A DNA stretch of 64,000 bases from Mycocentrospora acerina (taxonomy: Eukaryota > Ascomycota > Dothideomycetes > Pleosporales). Both the position numbers and the translations under genes were made by a program. Numbering within the stretch: position 1 is the first letter of the stretch; the number at the start of each line of letters is the position of its first letter. The stretch spans positions 248,001-312,000 of the forward strand of contig JAKUHH010000040.1 of the NCBI GenBank assembly GCA_022701365.1, written 5' to 3'. Of this stretch, positions 10,917 through 22,056 are shown in pieces. A model generated the notes under the pieces. It made no database searches and was not told the origin of the DNA. It saw only the letters and a list, made by a program, of their open reading frames with translations.

Positions 10917-11216
10917 TGGTAGATATGAGAGTTGTGTGTATGTGTGTGTTTAGGTCCTTGGTAGATGTGCATGTAATAATTTTTCTCTTTTTTCTTTTCT
11001 CATCTGACGGTACGTTCTTTTGTAGTGGTTGGGCATGTGCATGGGCATGGTTGTAGCATTGAGTGCTCCCGTGTGGTGGGGTGGTCGCAAGGAGAAATGA
11101 AAGAGAACGAGTCTGGTTGCAAAGAAGTGCTGTGCATTGTTTTTGATGTCTATGAACTTGAGTGTCTATTGGGTATCTTTTGTTGGTTGCTTCGTCGCCT
11201 TAGCCAGACCTCTACA
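10917..11216. other. Convergent 3' spacer
   Basis: The 3' flanks of the repeat protein and RPP30 meet here. I see GT- and CT-rich stretches only. Confidence 0.6.
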
Positions 11217-12357
11217 TCACGAGGTCGAGCTAGCAGTTTCGTTCTGCTCAGCCTCCACCTTGGCCATCTTGTTCCGCTTCTGTTCGCGCTTCGAGATGGG
11301 CTTCTCTTCTTTGGACAAATGAACGGGGATACTGTCCAAGCTCTCTCCTGGCCGTTTCCCGTTCTGGTTCTTGTTTGCCTTGCCCTTTGGGCCTTGCTTG
11401 TTCTTTGCCTCTACGACTGGCTGCTCGCCTCCGTAGACAATGTCGACTATGCCCTTGAAGCTCTGGCGCTTGAGTCGTGCAAATTCAACGATACTGCGCG
11501 CCTCCTTTGTCAGGCCATCTTTGCCTCTTTCTGTGCCGAGCCCCCATACGGAAGCCAAGTTTATGACGTCGCTCGGTGCGCGTATGCCCAGCACGCTTTT
11601 GGCTTCGGAGCTAAAGATGAGCCCCCGTCCACGTGTGACTCGTATGAGCTGGGTAGCGTTGCTAATGAGGTTGCGCTTTGCCATGGGGTCACTCGACATG
11701 ATGCCCTGGCTGTAGCAGAGCTCGATCTTAATACCGCGCGAGATTGCCGCGCCTAGCATGGGGAATTTGAAGTGCTTCTCAAACTTGCGCGTCAGATCGA
11801 GCGAGATGATGTCGACGTCGAGGCTCTGGCACGCCTGCTGCAGAGTGCGCTCATCGGTGGGGCGGGCGGCGACGAGGTCATAGTGCTGCTGGAGCTGGGG
11901 GATGCGGAAGTTGGAGGCGGCGTCAGTTAGGAAGACGTTGCATCGCCGCAGGATGCGCAGACGCGGTGGTGTGGGGAAGGGCAGCGGGTTGGGGACGGGC
12001 GAGGTCTGGGCAGGCGTGGTTAGCAGGAGCTGGCAGGAGCTGGCAGGTGCTGGCAGGGTGTGGGAGGAAGGCGCAAGTGAATGTGCAGCTCTTGGCGTGT
12101 GCTGGCATGACGCGCTGGCTGCTGTCGCTCTGGCACTCTGGCGCTCGGTTACTCACCAGGTCGGTGGGCAGCTTGCCATAGTACGTGTTTGTCAGGGCGA
12201 CCACGTCGTATCCTACTGCACCGCGTCAGTCGACTCTCCAGCACAACGCCGCCCACGCCGGGCGCTGCTCACATTCGTCGAGAAAGGCGACGGTGCGCTG
12301 CAGCTCGCGCAGGTGGTCCTTGCTGTCGGACCACGGCACGTGCAGGTCGTGGAACAT
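11217..12357 (-). CDS. RPP1: Ribonuclease P/MRP subunit p30 (RPP30/Rpp1 family)
   Basis: Three minus-strand exons (12273-12357, 12157-12215, 11217-12005) give 310 residues. The start MFHDLHVPWSDS, then TVAFLDELGYDVVALTN and LRILRRCNVFL, then DVDIISLDLTRKFEKHFKFP and AAISRGIKIELCYSQGI, follows the TIM-barrel RNase P p30 family from end to end. ARGRG-type basic sequence and a long Lys-rich tail follow, as usual in fungal members. The protein is a structural subunit of nuclear RNase P (tRNA 5' processing) and RNase MRP (rRNA processing). Exon 2 is only 59 nt; its acceptor must be GTGCAG followed by TAGGATAC, because the later TAG acceptor would create a stop. Intron 2 holds GCAGGAGCTG repeats. 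The start faces CKA1 across 523 bp. Confidence 0.92.
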
Positions 12358-12880
12358 TGTGCCTGGCGTCGGTGGTGTCGAGTGCAGGAGTGGGCGCGTC
12401 GGCAGAGCTGGGCAGGCGGCGCGCAGCACAGGTGAGGCTCCCCACACCCACACTGCACGGAAAAGCTTGTCCCGCGCGTCACGTGCGGCTGCCCACGGCC
12501 GCGCTCACCTCCCACGGCAGCCACAGACGACGTGCGGCCGTCAAATCTCAGCGTCGGCGCCCCGTCACCTGCCCACGCCCACGCCCACTCGCACTCGCAC
12601 TCCCTCCCGCCGCCTGCCCGTGACCGTGACTGTGCCTGTGACGCAGCACCGCGACCTCGCCGCGACGGTCGTGCCGCCTTTGTTGGACTCGTTTCTACCT
12701 GGACACGGGCAGCTGCGCTCGGCGCCCTTGCTGGCCTTGCGTCGTTCCTCTTGCTTCCCGGCCTCCGCCTCTGCTCCCCCACCTCTGCTACGACTGCCCC
12801 TACGCGGCCCCCCGACCACGCCCACCAACTCGTTGTTTGCGCAGGAGCCCGTCGCAGGCACCCCGCCGCTCGCTCCCGCC
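12358..12880. promoter_or_regulatory. Divergent promoter region, RPP30 / casein kinase 2 alpha
   Basis: These 523 bp separate the two start codons and must hold both promoters and leaders. The CK2 side is pyrimidine-rich and GC-rich, with CCCACGCCCACTCGCACT-type repeats near 12570-12600. No defined factor site can be named from the sequence alone. Confidence 0.55.
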
Positions 12881-14105
12881 ATGGCCGTTCCCAATACCAG
12901 CGGCGCGACCAGCATCGCCCGCGTCTACCCCGATGTCAACGCCAACATGCCCCGCTCCTACTGGGACTACGACTCGGTCAACATCTCGTGGGGCGTGCTC
13001 GAGAACTACGAGGTCGTCCGCAAGATTGGCCGCGGCAAGTACTCGGAGGTCTTTGAGGGCATCAACGTCGTCAACTACCAGAAATGCGTCATCAAGGTCC
13101 TGAAGCCCGTCAAGAAGAAGAAGATAAAGCGCGAAATCAAAATCCTGCAGAATTTGTCCGGCGGGCCCAACATTGTCGCACTGCTCGACGTGGTGCGCGA
13201 CAACCAGGTTAGTGACGGTTCCGACTGGGTTGGCGACTGGGTATTGCGCCTTGCCCGCTGTTGTCCTCGAGTGCACATGCTAATGCGCTGCACCACAGAG
13301 CAAGACGCCGTCGCTGATATTCGAGTGCGTCAACAACACCGACTTCCGGAGCCTGTACCCCAAGTTCCAGGACTACGACGTGCGGTACTACATATTCGAG
13401 CTGCTCAAGGCCCTCGACTTCTGCCACAGCAAGGGCATCATGCACCGCGATGTAAAGCCCCACAACGTCATGATAGACCACGAGAAGCGAAAAGTAGGTG
13501 CTCTGAACCAACGTCTGCCAGCTTGGGACTAACGGGACGCAGCTGCGGTTGATCGACTGGGGTCTTGCAGAGTTCTACCACGCCGGCACTGAATACAACG
13601 TCCGTGTTGCCTCGCGTTACTTCAAGGGCCCAGAGCTACTCGTCGACTTCCAGGAGTACGACTACTCGCTCGACATGTGGTCCCTGGGTGCCATGTTTGC
13701 CTCGATGATTTTCAGGCGAGAGCCCTTCTTCCACGGCAACAGCAACTCGGACCAGTTGGTCAAGATTGCCAAGGTTCTTGGGACTGAGGACCTATTTGAC
13801 TACCTTGACAAGTACGACATTGAGCTAGACGCTCAATACGACGATATCCTTAGCAGGTATCCCAAGAAGCCGTGGCACTCGTTCATCAACGCCGACAACC
13901 AGCGGTTCGTCAGCAACGATGCCATTGACTTCCTCGACAAGCTGCTCCGATACGACCACCAGGTAAGCATGTCTTGCACTACCAATCTGCGCATATACTA
14001 AAAGTGTTCTAGGATCGACTCACAGCCAAGGAGGCCATGGCACATCCTTACTTCGCTCCCGTACGACAAGCTGCCCAGCAAAACAGCAGCACTAGCGCGG
14101 CTTGA
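12881..14105 (+). CDS. CKA1: Casein kinase 2 catalytic subunit alpha
   Basis: Four exons (12881-13207, 13299-13493, 13543-13962, 14013-14105) give 344 residues. The N-terminus has ARVYPDVN and YWDYDSVNISWG, typical of CK2 alpha. Kinase motifs are the glycine loop GRGKYSEVFEG, the lysine in CVIKVLKPV followed by the basic KKKKIKREIKIL cluster (substrate binding to acidic sites), the catalytic loop HRDVKPHNVM, and DWG in place of DFG (RLIDWGLAEF), a CK2 hallmark. The APE region reads GPELLVDFQEYDYSLDMW. All splice sites are standard. CK2 is a constitutive Ser/Thr kinase of nucleus and cytoplasm acting as a tetramer with beta subunits; here it would target many growth and clock proteins. The ATG in CGCCATGG is the family start. 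Confidence 0.97.
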
Positions 14106-14846
14106 TTGATACCCCTTTCACGTAACTAGATGTTAAGTAATGGCATGAAATGAACCATGAAGAGACTCTACTCAGACATTCCGCTCATATTTACTATTGT
14201 TACTGGAACTACAATCAACACTCGTCGTTGGACTGAAGCTGGCAACGAACAAAGGGCGGGGAAAGGCGCCGGGGCTATCTTCTTCTTTTTGCTCCGTCTG
14301 CTCCATAGGAGAGGGCTTTGGGTTGGAGTAAGGGTTGTGTAAAATTCAAGCTGAACAGGGTCGCGTCGCATAAACCGGCGTTGGTACGCTGAAAACATCC
14401 AATGGGACTCGAATATCATGCCTTTTTTCTGAGATAAGCAATTATTAAAAGTGACAGCACACCCTTCCACTGCGGCTTGCTTCTTTCTAGCACTTGACAC
14501 GAGAACCTGTAATGGCGCAAGTTTTGGATTCTATGCGTGCCGTAAGGTGCATTCCAGACGTCTGGCGCAGTTGGACGCACGGATGGATCGAGGTTGATAG
14601 TGTTGCGGGGCTTTGTGCAGGTTAGCGCAGTCCTCAGGCTCGCTCACTCACAGTCATAAAAGTCATATGCTGCCCCGCCTACGTACATATGCTGGCTCTG
14701 CCGCTCGCAGTCACTCCCCACGCCCACACATCCGCTGTTGCCCATACTCTTGCCTGTCTGCGCTGCACACGCGTCAATTGCGCCCACAGACACTCGCCCC
14801 TCTTCACGCTGAGCGCGTGCTCACACCCCGCTACACCACCGCCACC
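14106..14846. other. Spacer with CK2 3' flank and ValRS leader
   Basis: The first 500 bp show no gene. From 14667 to 14846 the sequence is open in frame with the ValRS start and could encode a mitochondrial presequence (see the ValRS entry and findings). Confidence 0.6.
14667..14846 (+). other. Candidate mitochondrial presequence for ValRS (in-frame upstream start)
   Basis: The ATG at 14667 opens 60 codons, in frame with the main start and without a stop. The peptide begins MLPRLRTYAGSAARS and includes RQLRPQTLAPLHAERV; it has about nine Arg, no Lys or Asp and one Glu, a composition typical of matrix-targeting peptides. Its initiation context is weak (C at -3), unlike the strong one at 14847. 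Confidence 0.55.
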
Positions 14847-17800
14847 ATGGCTCTCAATGCCGCCTCACACAACGTCCCTGGCGAGAAGACGGGGCCCACC
14901 ACCGGCCCCCCGCCAGCCCTCAGCGAGGATGTTAAGAAGGACCTGCTAGATGCTGCCAACACCGACGGAACAGGCCAAAGTGCGCCTGGCCGCGAGAACG
15001 AGCAGGGCGTAGAGAAGAAGGAGAAGAGCGCAAAGGAGCTCGAGAAGGAGCGCAAGAAGGCAGAAAAGGACGCAAAGTTCAAGGCGAAGAAGGCTGCTGC
15101 AGCCACAGCCCCAGGAGCCGCAAAGGAAGGCGCCGCCCCCAAAGAGAAGAAGAAGAAGGGCAAGGAGGAGGAGCAACTGCCCGAGTACGTCGAAGAGACA
15201 CCCAAGGGTGAGAAGAAGCGTCTGAGGAGCTTGGAGGATCCCTTCACCAAGGCATACATTCCCAAGGTCGTCGAGTCGGCATGGTGTGAGTGCTACTGGT
15301 CCTAGGAACGCTTGCGGAGCGCATACTGACATGAGCTAGACGACTGGTGGAAAGAAGAGGGCTTCTTCAAGCCAGAGTTCCAGGCCAACGGCGACGTCAA
15401 GCCGGCCGGCAACTTCGTCATCCCCATCCCGCCCCCGAACGTTACGGGCAAGCTACACTGCGGACACGCTCTGGCTACATCACTGCAGGATGTCCTTATT
15501 CGATGGCACCGCATGAAGGGCTTCACTACACTATACGTACCTGGATGCGACCATGCTGGTATTGCCACTCAGAGCGTTGTCGAGAAGATGCTCTGGCGAC
15601 GTGAGCAGAAGACGAGGTATGACCTTGGGCGCCCAGCCTTTTTGCAGCGCACCATGGAGTGGAAAGAGGAATGTACGTCAAAAATGCTTACGCCGTGTTA
15701 TCTTGCTCCCGCTAATCGTCAACTCAGACCACCAACATCTTACGCACACACTGAACCGTATGGGTGGTTCCTTTGACTGGACTCGTGAGGCCTTCACAAT
15801 GGACGAGAACTGCTCAAACGCCGTGACAGAGGCCTTCGTCAAGATGCACGAGGATGGCTTGATCTACCGATCCAACCGACTCGTCAACTGGTGCACGCAG
15901 CTCAACACGGCGCTCTCCACGCTCGAGGTCGACAACAAGGAGCTCACGGGCAGAACCGTGCTCTCTGTGCCCGGATACGAGCGCAAGGTCGAGTTCGGTG
16001 TCCTCACACATTTCAAGTACCCCGTCGAAGGTAGTGATCAGTTCATCGAGGTTGCTACTACCCGTGTAGAGACTATGCTCGGTGACTCTGGTATTGCTGT
16101 CCACCCCAACGACGAGCGATACAAGCATCTGGTCGGAAAGAACGCCAAGCACCCCTTCATCGACCGTCTGCTCCCCATCATTGCAGACGAATACGTAGAC
16201 CCTGAGTTTGGTACTGGTGCCGTCAAGCTGACTCCTGCTCACGACCCGAATGATTTCAACTTGGGCAAGAAGCACAACCTTGCTTTCATCAACATACTCA
16301 ACGACAACGGTACCCTGAACAAGAACACTGGAAAGTTTGAAGGCCAGAAGCGATTCGATGCCCGATACACTGTTGTCGAGGAGCTTGAGAAGGCGGGTCT
16401 ATTCGTCAAGAAAGAGGACAACCCAATGAAGGTGCCAATCTGTTCTAGGTCAGGAGATATCATTGAGCCCATCATGAAGCCGCAATGGTGGATGAAGATG
16501 GAAGGCCTTGCTAAACCTGCTATTGATGCTGTTGCGAACGGTGATATCAAGATTCGACCGGCCACATCCGAGAAGGTCTATATGCACTGGTTGAACAACA
16601 TCCAAGATTGGTGTCTGTCTCGACAACTGTGGTGGGGTCATCAGATCCCTGCTTACTTCGTCAACATCGAGGGTGAGGATGGCGATCGTACAGCCAACGA
16701 ACTCTGGATCACCGGCCGAACTGAAGAAGAGGCACAGAAGAAGGCGGCGGAGAAGTTCGCTGGAAAGAAGTTCACTCTGGAGCGGGATGAGGACGTGCTC
16801 GACACATGGTTCTCCTCTGGTCTCTGGCCCTTTGAGACTCTGGGATGGCCAAAGCAGACTGCGGATCTGGACAAATTGTTCCCTACATCTGTCCTCGAGA
16901 CAGGTTGGGACATTCTCTTCTTCTGGGTCGCGAGGATGATTATGCTTTCGCTGCATCTAACAGGCAAGGTTCCCTTCAAGGAGGTCTACTGCCACTCGTT
17001 GATTCGTGACTCCGAAGGAAGGAAGATGTCCAAGTCACTCGGCAACGTTATTGATCCTGTTGACATTATGGACGGTATTACCCTGCAAAAGCTGAACGAC
17101 CAGCTGCGCGCGGGTAACTTGGACCCCAAGGAGTTCAAGGCCGCTGAGAAGTACCAAAAGACATCGTTCCCTCAAGGTATTCCGGAGTGCGGTGCCGATG
17201 CTCTGCGTATGGCGCTTGTAGGATACACAACTGGTGGAGGTGACATCTCGTTCGATGTCTCTGTCATTCACGGCTACAGGAGGTTTTGCAACAAGATCTA
17301 CCAAGCAACCAAATACGTGCTTGGCCGACTAGGAGATTTCACCCCTCGTGCTAAGATTGCAAAGGCTGGAAAGGAATCCCTACCGGAGCGATGGATCCTT
17401 CATAAGCTCACCATCTCCTCCAAGAAGATCAACCAGCACTTGGAGGCGCGCGAATTCTCACTCGCGACACAAATCGCTTACAAGTACTTCTACGAGGTAA
17501 CCAGTCTCTCCATGCACTTCCTTCAGAGCTTTGCTAACATCATATTAGTTCCTTTGTGACACATATATTGAGAACAGTAAGGCTATCTTTGACGATGGTA
17601 GCGAGGAGCAGAAGGAGAGTGCTAAGCAGACACTCTACACTGCCATTGAGGGTGGTCTGACCATGATCCATCCTTTCATGCCCTTCTTGACTGAAGAGCT
17701 CTGGCAGCGCCTGCCACGACGAGAGGGCGACAAGACAAAGTCCGTCACCATCGCCGCGTACCCACAATATATCAAGGAGTTTGACGATGAGAGCGCTGAA

Positions 17801-18292
17801 ACCGAGTACGAGCTACTCGTCGACTGCTCCAAGGGTCTCCGTTCCCTCACAGCCGAATACTCCATCAAGGAGAACGCAGCTGTCTTCATCCAGCCCCTTA
17901 ACGACGCAACACACGCCTCGCTCTCAGCCGCTACATCTCTCCCATCCATCCGCTCCCTTGCTGGCAAGACCGTCTCTAACATCACCATCCTCTCGCCATC
18001 AGACCCAGCACCAACAGGCTGCGCCGTTTACACCGTTGGTTCAGCGGCAACTGCATACCTTGACGTCAAGGGCCGCATCGAGATTGACAAGGAGATTACC
18101 AAGGCTCAGGATAGGCTCAAGAAGGCCACTGAGACGATTGAGAAGCAGAAGCAGATTATGGATGCCGACTGGGAGGGCAAGGTTAGCGATGTGGTCAAGG
18201 ACCAGGAGAAGGAGAAGCTGAAGGCTGCCGAGATTGAGGCACAAAATTGGCAGGCTAGCATCGAGCAGTTCCAAAGCTTAAAATTGGAGTAG
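14847..18292 (+). CDS. VAS1: Valyl-tRNA synthetase, probably dual cytosolic/mitochondrial
   Basis: Four exons (14847-15285, 15340-15672, 15728-17496, 17549-18292) give 1094 residues from the ATG in a perfect GCCACCATGG context. A Lys/Glu-rich N-terminal extension leads into the class I core: the HIGH-equivalent PPPNVTGKLHCGHAL, the editing domain (ATTRVETMLGDSGIAVHP and PAHDPNDF), EDVLDTWFSSGLWPF, and KMSKS in GRKMSKSLGNVIDP. An anticodon-binding domain and a C-terminal coiled coil (ITKAQDRLKKATETIEKQKQ) close the chain. It charges tRNA-Val. An in-frame ATG at 14667 would add 60 residues rich in Arg, Ser and His with a single acidic residue, as in a mitochondrial targeting peptide. One gene serving both compartments through two starts is known for yeast VAS1. 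Which start is used cannot be told here. Confidence 0.96.
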
Positions 18293-18468
18293 AGAGTCAG
18301 ATAGCGAGGAAGAAGGGGGAGTCAGGAACCTTCATGAAGACACTTGAAGATCACAGTTTAGTGTGAGAATGCGTATGCGTATGTATCGAGATTCCATGAA
18401 TAAATAAAAAGAGAGATATCACTTAAACCCCCTCACCTCTCTCTCCCTTTCTTTTTTTTTAATCTACT

Positions 18469-19272
18469 CTACTCCCCTCCTTTTCCCTCATCCACTGTCT
18501 CCTTCTCAGGATCCTCCATATTGAAGCTCGCCCCATCCAACTCCTTGAGCGTCAACGCCTTGAGGTCCACACCCGCCAGCGTGCGCACATTGATGCACAG
18601 CATGACGGGGTCAAAGATTGGGTCCGTACTACGCGCCATGCAGCTCGTGCCGCAGGTAGGGCAGAAGTAGTGCGCCACGCGTTTGGTGTGGAAGAAGTAT
18701 TTCTGGCGGTAGGTTAGGTTTAGGTTCAGGTTACGTTACGTTGGTCATTTTGCTCAGTTGTTCCAGTTATCCGGCCAGTCGGTCAGCCAGCCAGCCAGTC
18801 AGCCAGCTAGCCAGTGAGAGTATTCACGCTGACGCGGTGCCTCCACGTCACCCCGGCACAGGGCGGGAGAAGCCTCTTTTTCTCCCCCCAATAAATGTAG
18901 AGAGTGCTTGGGGGAGGGAGGGTATTTTTTGAGAGCGAGAGGATATCAACATTGAAAGAAATGGGGGGGTTGCGTACGCTGAAGGAATCAATGTCCCCGG
19001 ATGAAAAGGTGAGGGATGAATTGGAGGGGTAGATGAATAGGTATCCGTTGCTGATGCAGATGCTGCAATTGCAGGTGGCGACTGGGACGGGTGTTGCACC
19101 GCCGGTGAGAGGCGCGTGGCGGAAGGTGTAAACGAAGGATTTGCAGTGGCAGGAGCCGGTGTACTGGAGAGGGAGGGAGGTTAGTTTGGGATAGACGGGG
19201 AAAGGGAGGGGGGAGGGTGTGAGTAAAACGAACGGGTTCTTCCTGTTGGGGGGCGGTAGTTGTGGAAGACAT
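18469..19272 (-). CDS. GFA / CENP-V (Mss4-like) zinc domain protein
   Basis: Three minus-strand exons (19234-19272, 18978-19163, 18469-18702) give 152 residues. The zinc ligands of the GFA fold are in order: GSCHCKS (C-x-C), CNCSIC (C-x2-C) and YFCPTCGTSCMAR (C-x2-C). The chain length matches the family. Members include S-(hydroxymethyl)glutathione synthase-like proteins and many of unknown function, so an enzymatic role with glutathione adducts is only possible. Exon 1 encodes just 13 residues, ending in EEP before YTGSCHC. Intron 2 (18703-18977) is unusually long at 275 nt and holds two repeat tracts. The tail is acidic. Confidence 0.82.
18708..18818. repeat. Telomere-like and CAGCCAGC tracts in an intron
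   Basis: Inside intron 2 of the GFA-like gene, 18708-18740 reads GGTAGGTTAGGTTTAGGTTC and similar, near TTAGG/TTTAGG units. At about 18772-18818 a CAGC/CAGT motif repeats (GGTCAGCCAGCCAGCCAGTC). Both are short and imperfect. Confidence 0.6.
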
Positions 19273-21333
19273 TCTTGGATGAATGAATGGGGGTTATGCT
19301 CTTGTTTTGTGTGTGTATTGTCTTTTTCTTTAAAAGGTGAATTGTCGAATGGAATGCAGGAGTAGGTAGGGTGTGTCAAGAGATAAACAGGTAGTAGCTG
19401 GGGGATTGTGTTTTTTAATGGGGGGTAACGCAATGGGTTTATATACTGTCTTCTTCCCTTTGGCTTCTTCTTATCGTCACACTCCTCGCTTCCATGGCTT
19501 CCATGTTCAATGCGAATACGACTGTCGCGTACGGTCATGCAAGGCCTCCCGCGCACGGGGCGAATCACGGGCACACGCGCTATGGCCGAAACGCGTGGAA
19601 GATGCGAGGTCAGCTGAGAGGCGCGTATGCAAAGTGAGGGGAGTGGCTGCCTCAGGTTGTGAGTCACATTGTTTTGTTTCGGCTAGATTGAGGGATTAAG
19701 GTTGGCGTTTTGTGAGGGCGTGAATGAATTAAATGACAGTTGAGATTGTGGTGTCTGCTCATTCTGTATGCAGATTTGGCTAGCTGTAGAGATACTCTTT
19801 GTCGGGGCTAGAAATATGAGATATGGAACAGGAAGACGTAGATTATTAAAGCCAAAGGGAAAGCAAGATATTATGTGTTATCAATGGGGAGACAAGCTTG
19901 TTGGATCGTATTTCAAAAGAATTGACCTAATGCATGGGCTTAAGCAGGATTATCTACCATGTAACCCCAATTGGGAAGCATACTTTCAGTTTGAGGTCTT
20001 AGCTCCGACGCCTTTCCGGTCGTGCATTAACGAGGGCGTTCTCAGGGGAGTGATTAGAGAACGCTTATGGCGAAGAACTCTTTCTGCCCATAAAATGTAT
20101 AGATTGAACGTCGTTCAGTTGGTGTGGCAACTGAGACGAGACCCAGTAAGATGTACCCCCTTCTGGCTGAACACGACACAAAACTCAAACTTGGGGAGAC
20201 ATCACACTAATGCGATAGTATCCACATGTGTAGCGCAGCACGATTTATGAATCTGATAGTGTTACTTAAAAAAGCTGGGCAGGCTATGATACCACCTACG
20301 AAGGAAGATTGTAGTAATATAGCAAATTGTCAAATTTCAGTCAACCAACAAATCAATCAGAAAGGATTAGAGGATTTAAAATATATGTTAGCGTTTTCTT
20401 TTTTCTCGTCACTGGAATCAATTGAATGAACACAAAAATATCAATCTTAATTCAGACAAGCAGGAACTACAACCGATCAGAGAGGCTGTCACTAAACGTG
20501 GAATTTCACAAGATCACTTTAAACTCGCCCGAAAATATCTGCAAGGTTCTAGCAGCTCACTCTCACACAGTATTCTCCGTTGTATGGAATTTAAACTTCC
20601 TGAAATAGGAGGGAAAAAATCTCGGGTGTGGGTCTTCGACCCATGGCTCGTGGTTAAGAAACCACTCCACAGTGGACAGGTGAACATCAAGACATGGAAC
20701 TGCGGAAAGCTGTGCCATGTTGAACTTGTGTCCCTAGTCTGTAATAGAATTACAGATGGACTTGTAACAATAACATTTTTGTCATGTGTCCAGATGTCAC
20801 TGTCCTAGAAACGTGTTTGATGGTTGTCATCGCGAATGTAAATGTGTGACTGAACACAAGGGAGGGCAAAGACGACTAAGCAAATCAGAAAAACATATGA
20901 TTCATCTGTATATAAAAGGGGATACATTTCATTGCATTCATAATCACAGTACTTGTGCTTGTGGCAGCATCTGTTCTCTTGTCTGTCCGTACTACAGCCC
21001 ATAACATTTGGATGGTACCAATCTAAACGTTAAGAAAGATGTCTATGATGAAAAATTTTACGCAATCCCCATGGATTTAAAACATCCTCATACCTAATTT
21101 TTCTAAGTTACTCATAACCCCCCAAAGATTATGTCGTCAAATATTGGTCAATGTTCACAATAGTTGTGGTTTGGAGAAGAATGTCCTGGGAAATGTCGTC
21201 AACAGTGTACCAACGTTGGACAGTAAATACCTATTTAATTCTTCTAAGCTCCTCTCTACTTTCTTTGCACAGCTTCTCCTTCCCAGCTCCTCATCACATA
21301 AATTTCATACTTTCCAGTCACAGTGTGGCAAAG
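19273..21333. other. AT-rich gene-poor spacer
   Basis: About 2 kb lacks recognisable coding sequence. From 19740 on, the base composition becomes clearly AT-richer than in neighbouring genes. The longest ORFs (19768-20250, 20422-20808) resemble no family and lack fungal codon bias. A perfect inverted repeat (TGGGTCTTCGACCCA) lies at about 20628-20642. The region could be decayed mobile DNA, but no terminal repeats or transposase remnants are visible. Confidence 0.5.
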
Positions 21334-22056
21334 ATGGTTCGCAACATTCGGCCGAGCACGCAAGCAAAGACTCTAGCCAGTGCAACTGCCGCTCACAAGG
21401 CAGGTTTCAGCTACAAATCTCGAGGTCCATCGACTCGCCGTCAACGCTACACTCGCAACAAAGGACTTATTAGTATGAAGATACCCGAGAGTCTTCAGAA
21501 CATGTACGTTTCAGGTTCACAAGTAGCAAAATTAACAACTGACATGGCCAACAGTACCATTAAAAATTCAACCAACTCGCCTCTTCTCCAACTACCTCCT
21601 GAGATCAGGAAAATGATCTTCGAGTACGCCCTCACGACCTCTGATGAAAATGGTTGGATTGGCCCATATCACGGCAATCGTTACTATGTCCACCTATTCA
21701 ATGACCCAAATTGGATTGAATCATTGAAGACGATAGAATTTACCGTCGAGTTACCCAAAGTTTGTCGTCAGGTGTACTTGGAGTGCGCAGTGATGGCATA
21801 CGCCAAGAACACGTTCGCCTTTACGACTGAGTGGGCGGCTATGAAATGGTTGAACATGCGCCTCGCTGCACAGAGGGAAGTAATCTGCAGCATTGCACTT
21901 CCTTATCACGAGTATCGTCTGAGCTCGCTGTCTCATAATTATTCTCGGAGGGCGCAATTTGAGGCCAGGGTGAAGGCTATTTGTCCAAACTTTGTGGGTT
22001 TGGCGGATGATATTGTCTCGGTTTCCTTGTACAAGCATCTCGCGAACTTGTATTGA
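21334..22056 (+). CDS. DUF7730 / F-box-like small protein
   Basis: A single exon encodes 240 residues. A basic, Ser/Thr-rich N-terminus precedes LLQLPPEIRKMIFEYALTT, the F-box-like opening seen in a large group of Dothideomycete proteins now labelled DUF7730. TVELPKVCRQVYLECAVMAY and NTFAFTTEWAAMKWL continue the pattern. The family has no known biochemical role; the helix resembles an F-box, so an adaptor function is possible. The ATG at 21334 follows GCAAAG and is the first one before the basic region; an upstream ATG at 21151 would add 61 unrelated residues. The gene stands alone in AT-rich DNA, as is common for this lineage-expanded family. Confidence 0.75.
   Translation: MVRNIRPSTQAKTLASATAAHKAGFSYKSRGPSTRRQRYTRNKGLISMKIPESLQNMYVSGSQVAKLTTDMANSTIKNSTNSPLLQLPPEIRKMIFEYALTTSDENGWIGPYHGNRYYVHLFNDPNWIESLKTIEFTVELPKVCRQVYLECAVMAYAKNTFAFTTEWAAMKWLNMRLAAQREVICSIALPYHEYRLSSLSHNYSRRAQFEARVKAICPNFVGLADDIVSVSLYKHLANLY

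Noticed and set aside
10253..10972. 239-codon minus-strand ORF opposite the repeat protein
   Set aside because: Low-complexity mirror of Ala/Val/Thr-rich codons, with no domain or signal.
20628..20642. Inverted repeat TGGGTCTTCGACCCA considered as a tRNA arm or hairpin RNA
   Set aside because: No matching acceptor stem or A box nearby; a lone hairpin is weak evidence.
19768..20808. Two ORFs in the AT-rich spacer, considered as transposase remnants
   Set aside because: No DDE, reverse-transcriptase or terminal-repeat features could be seen; kept only as possible decayed DNA.
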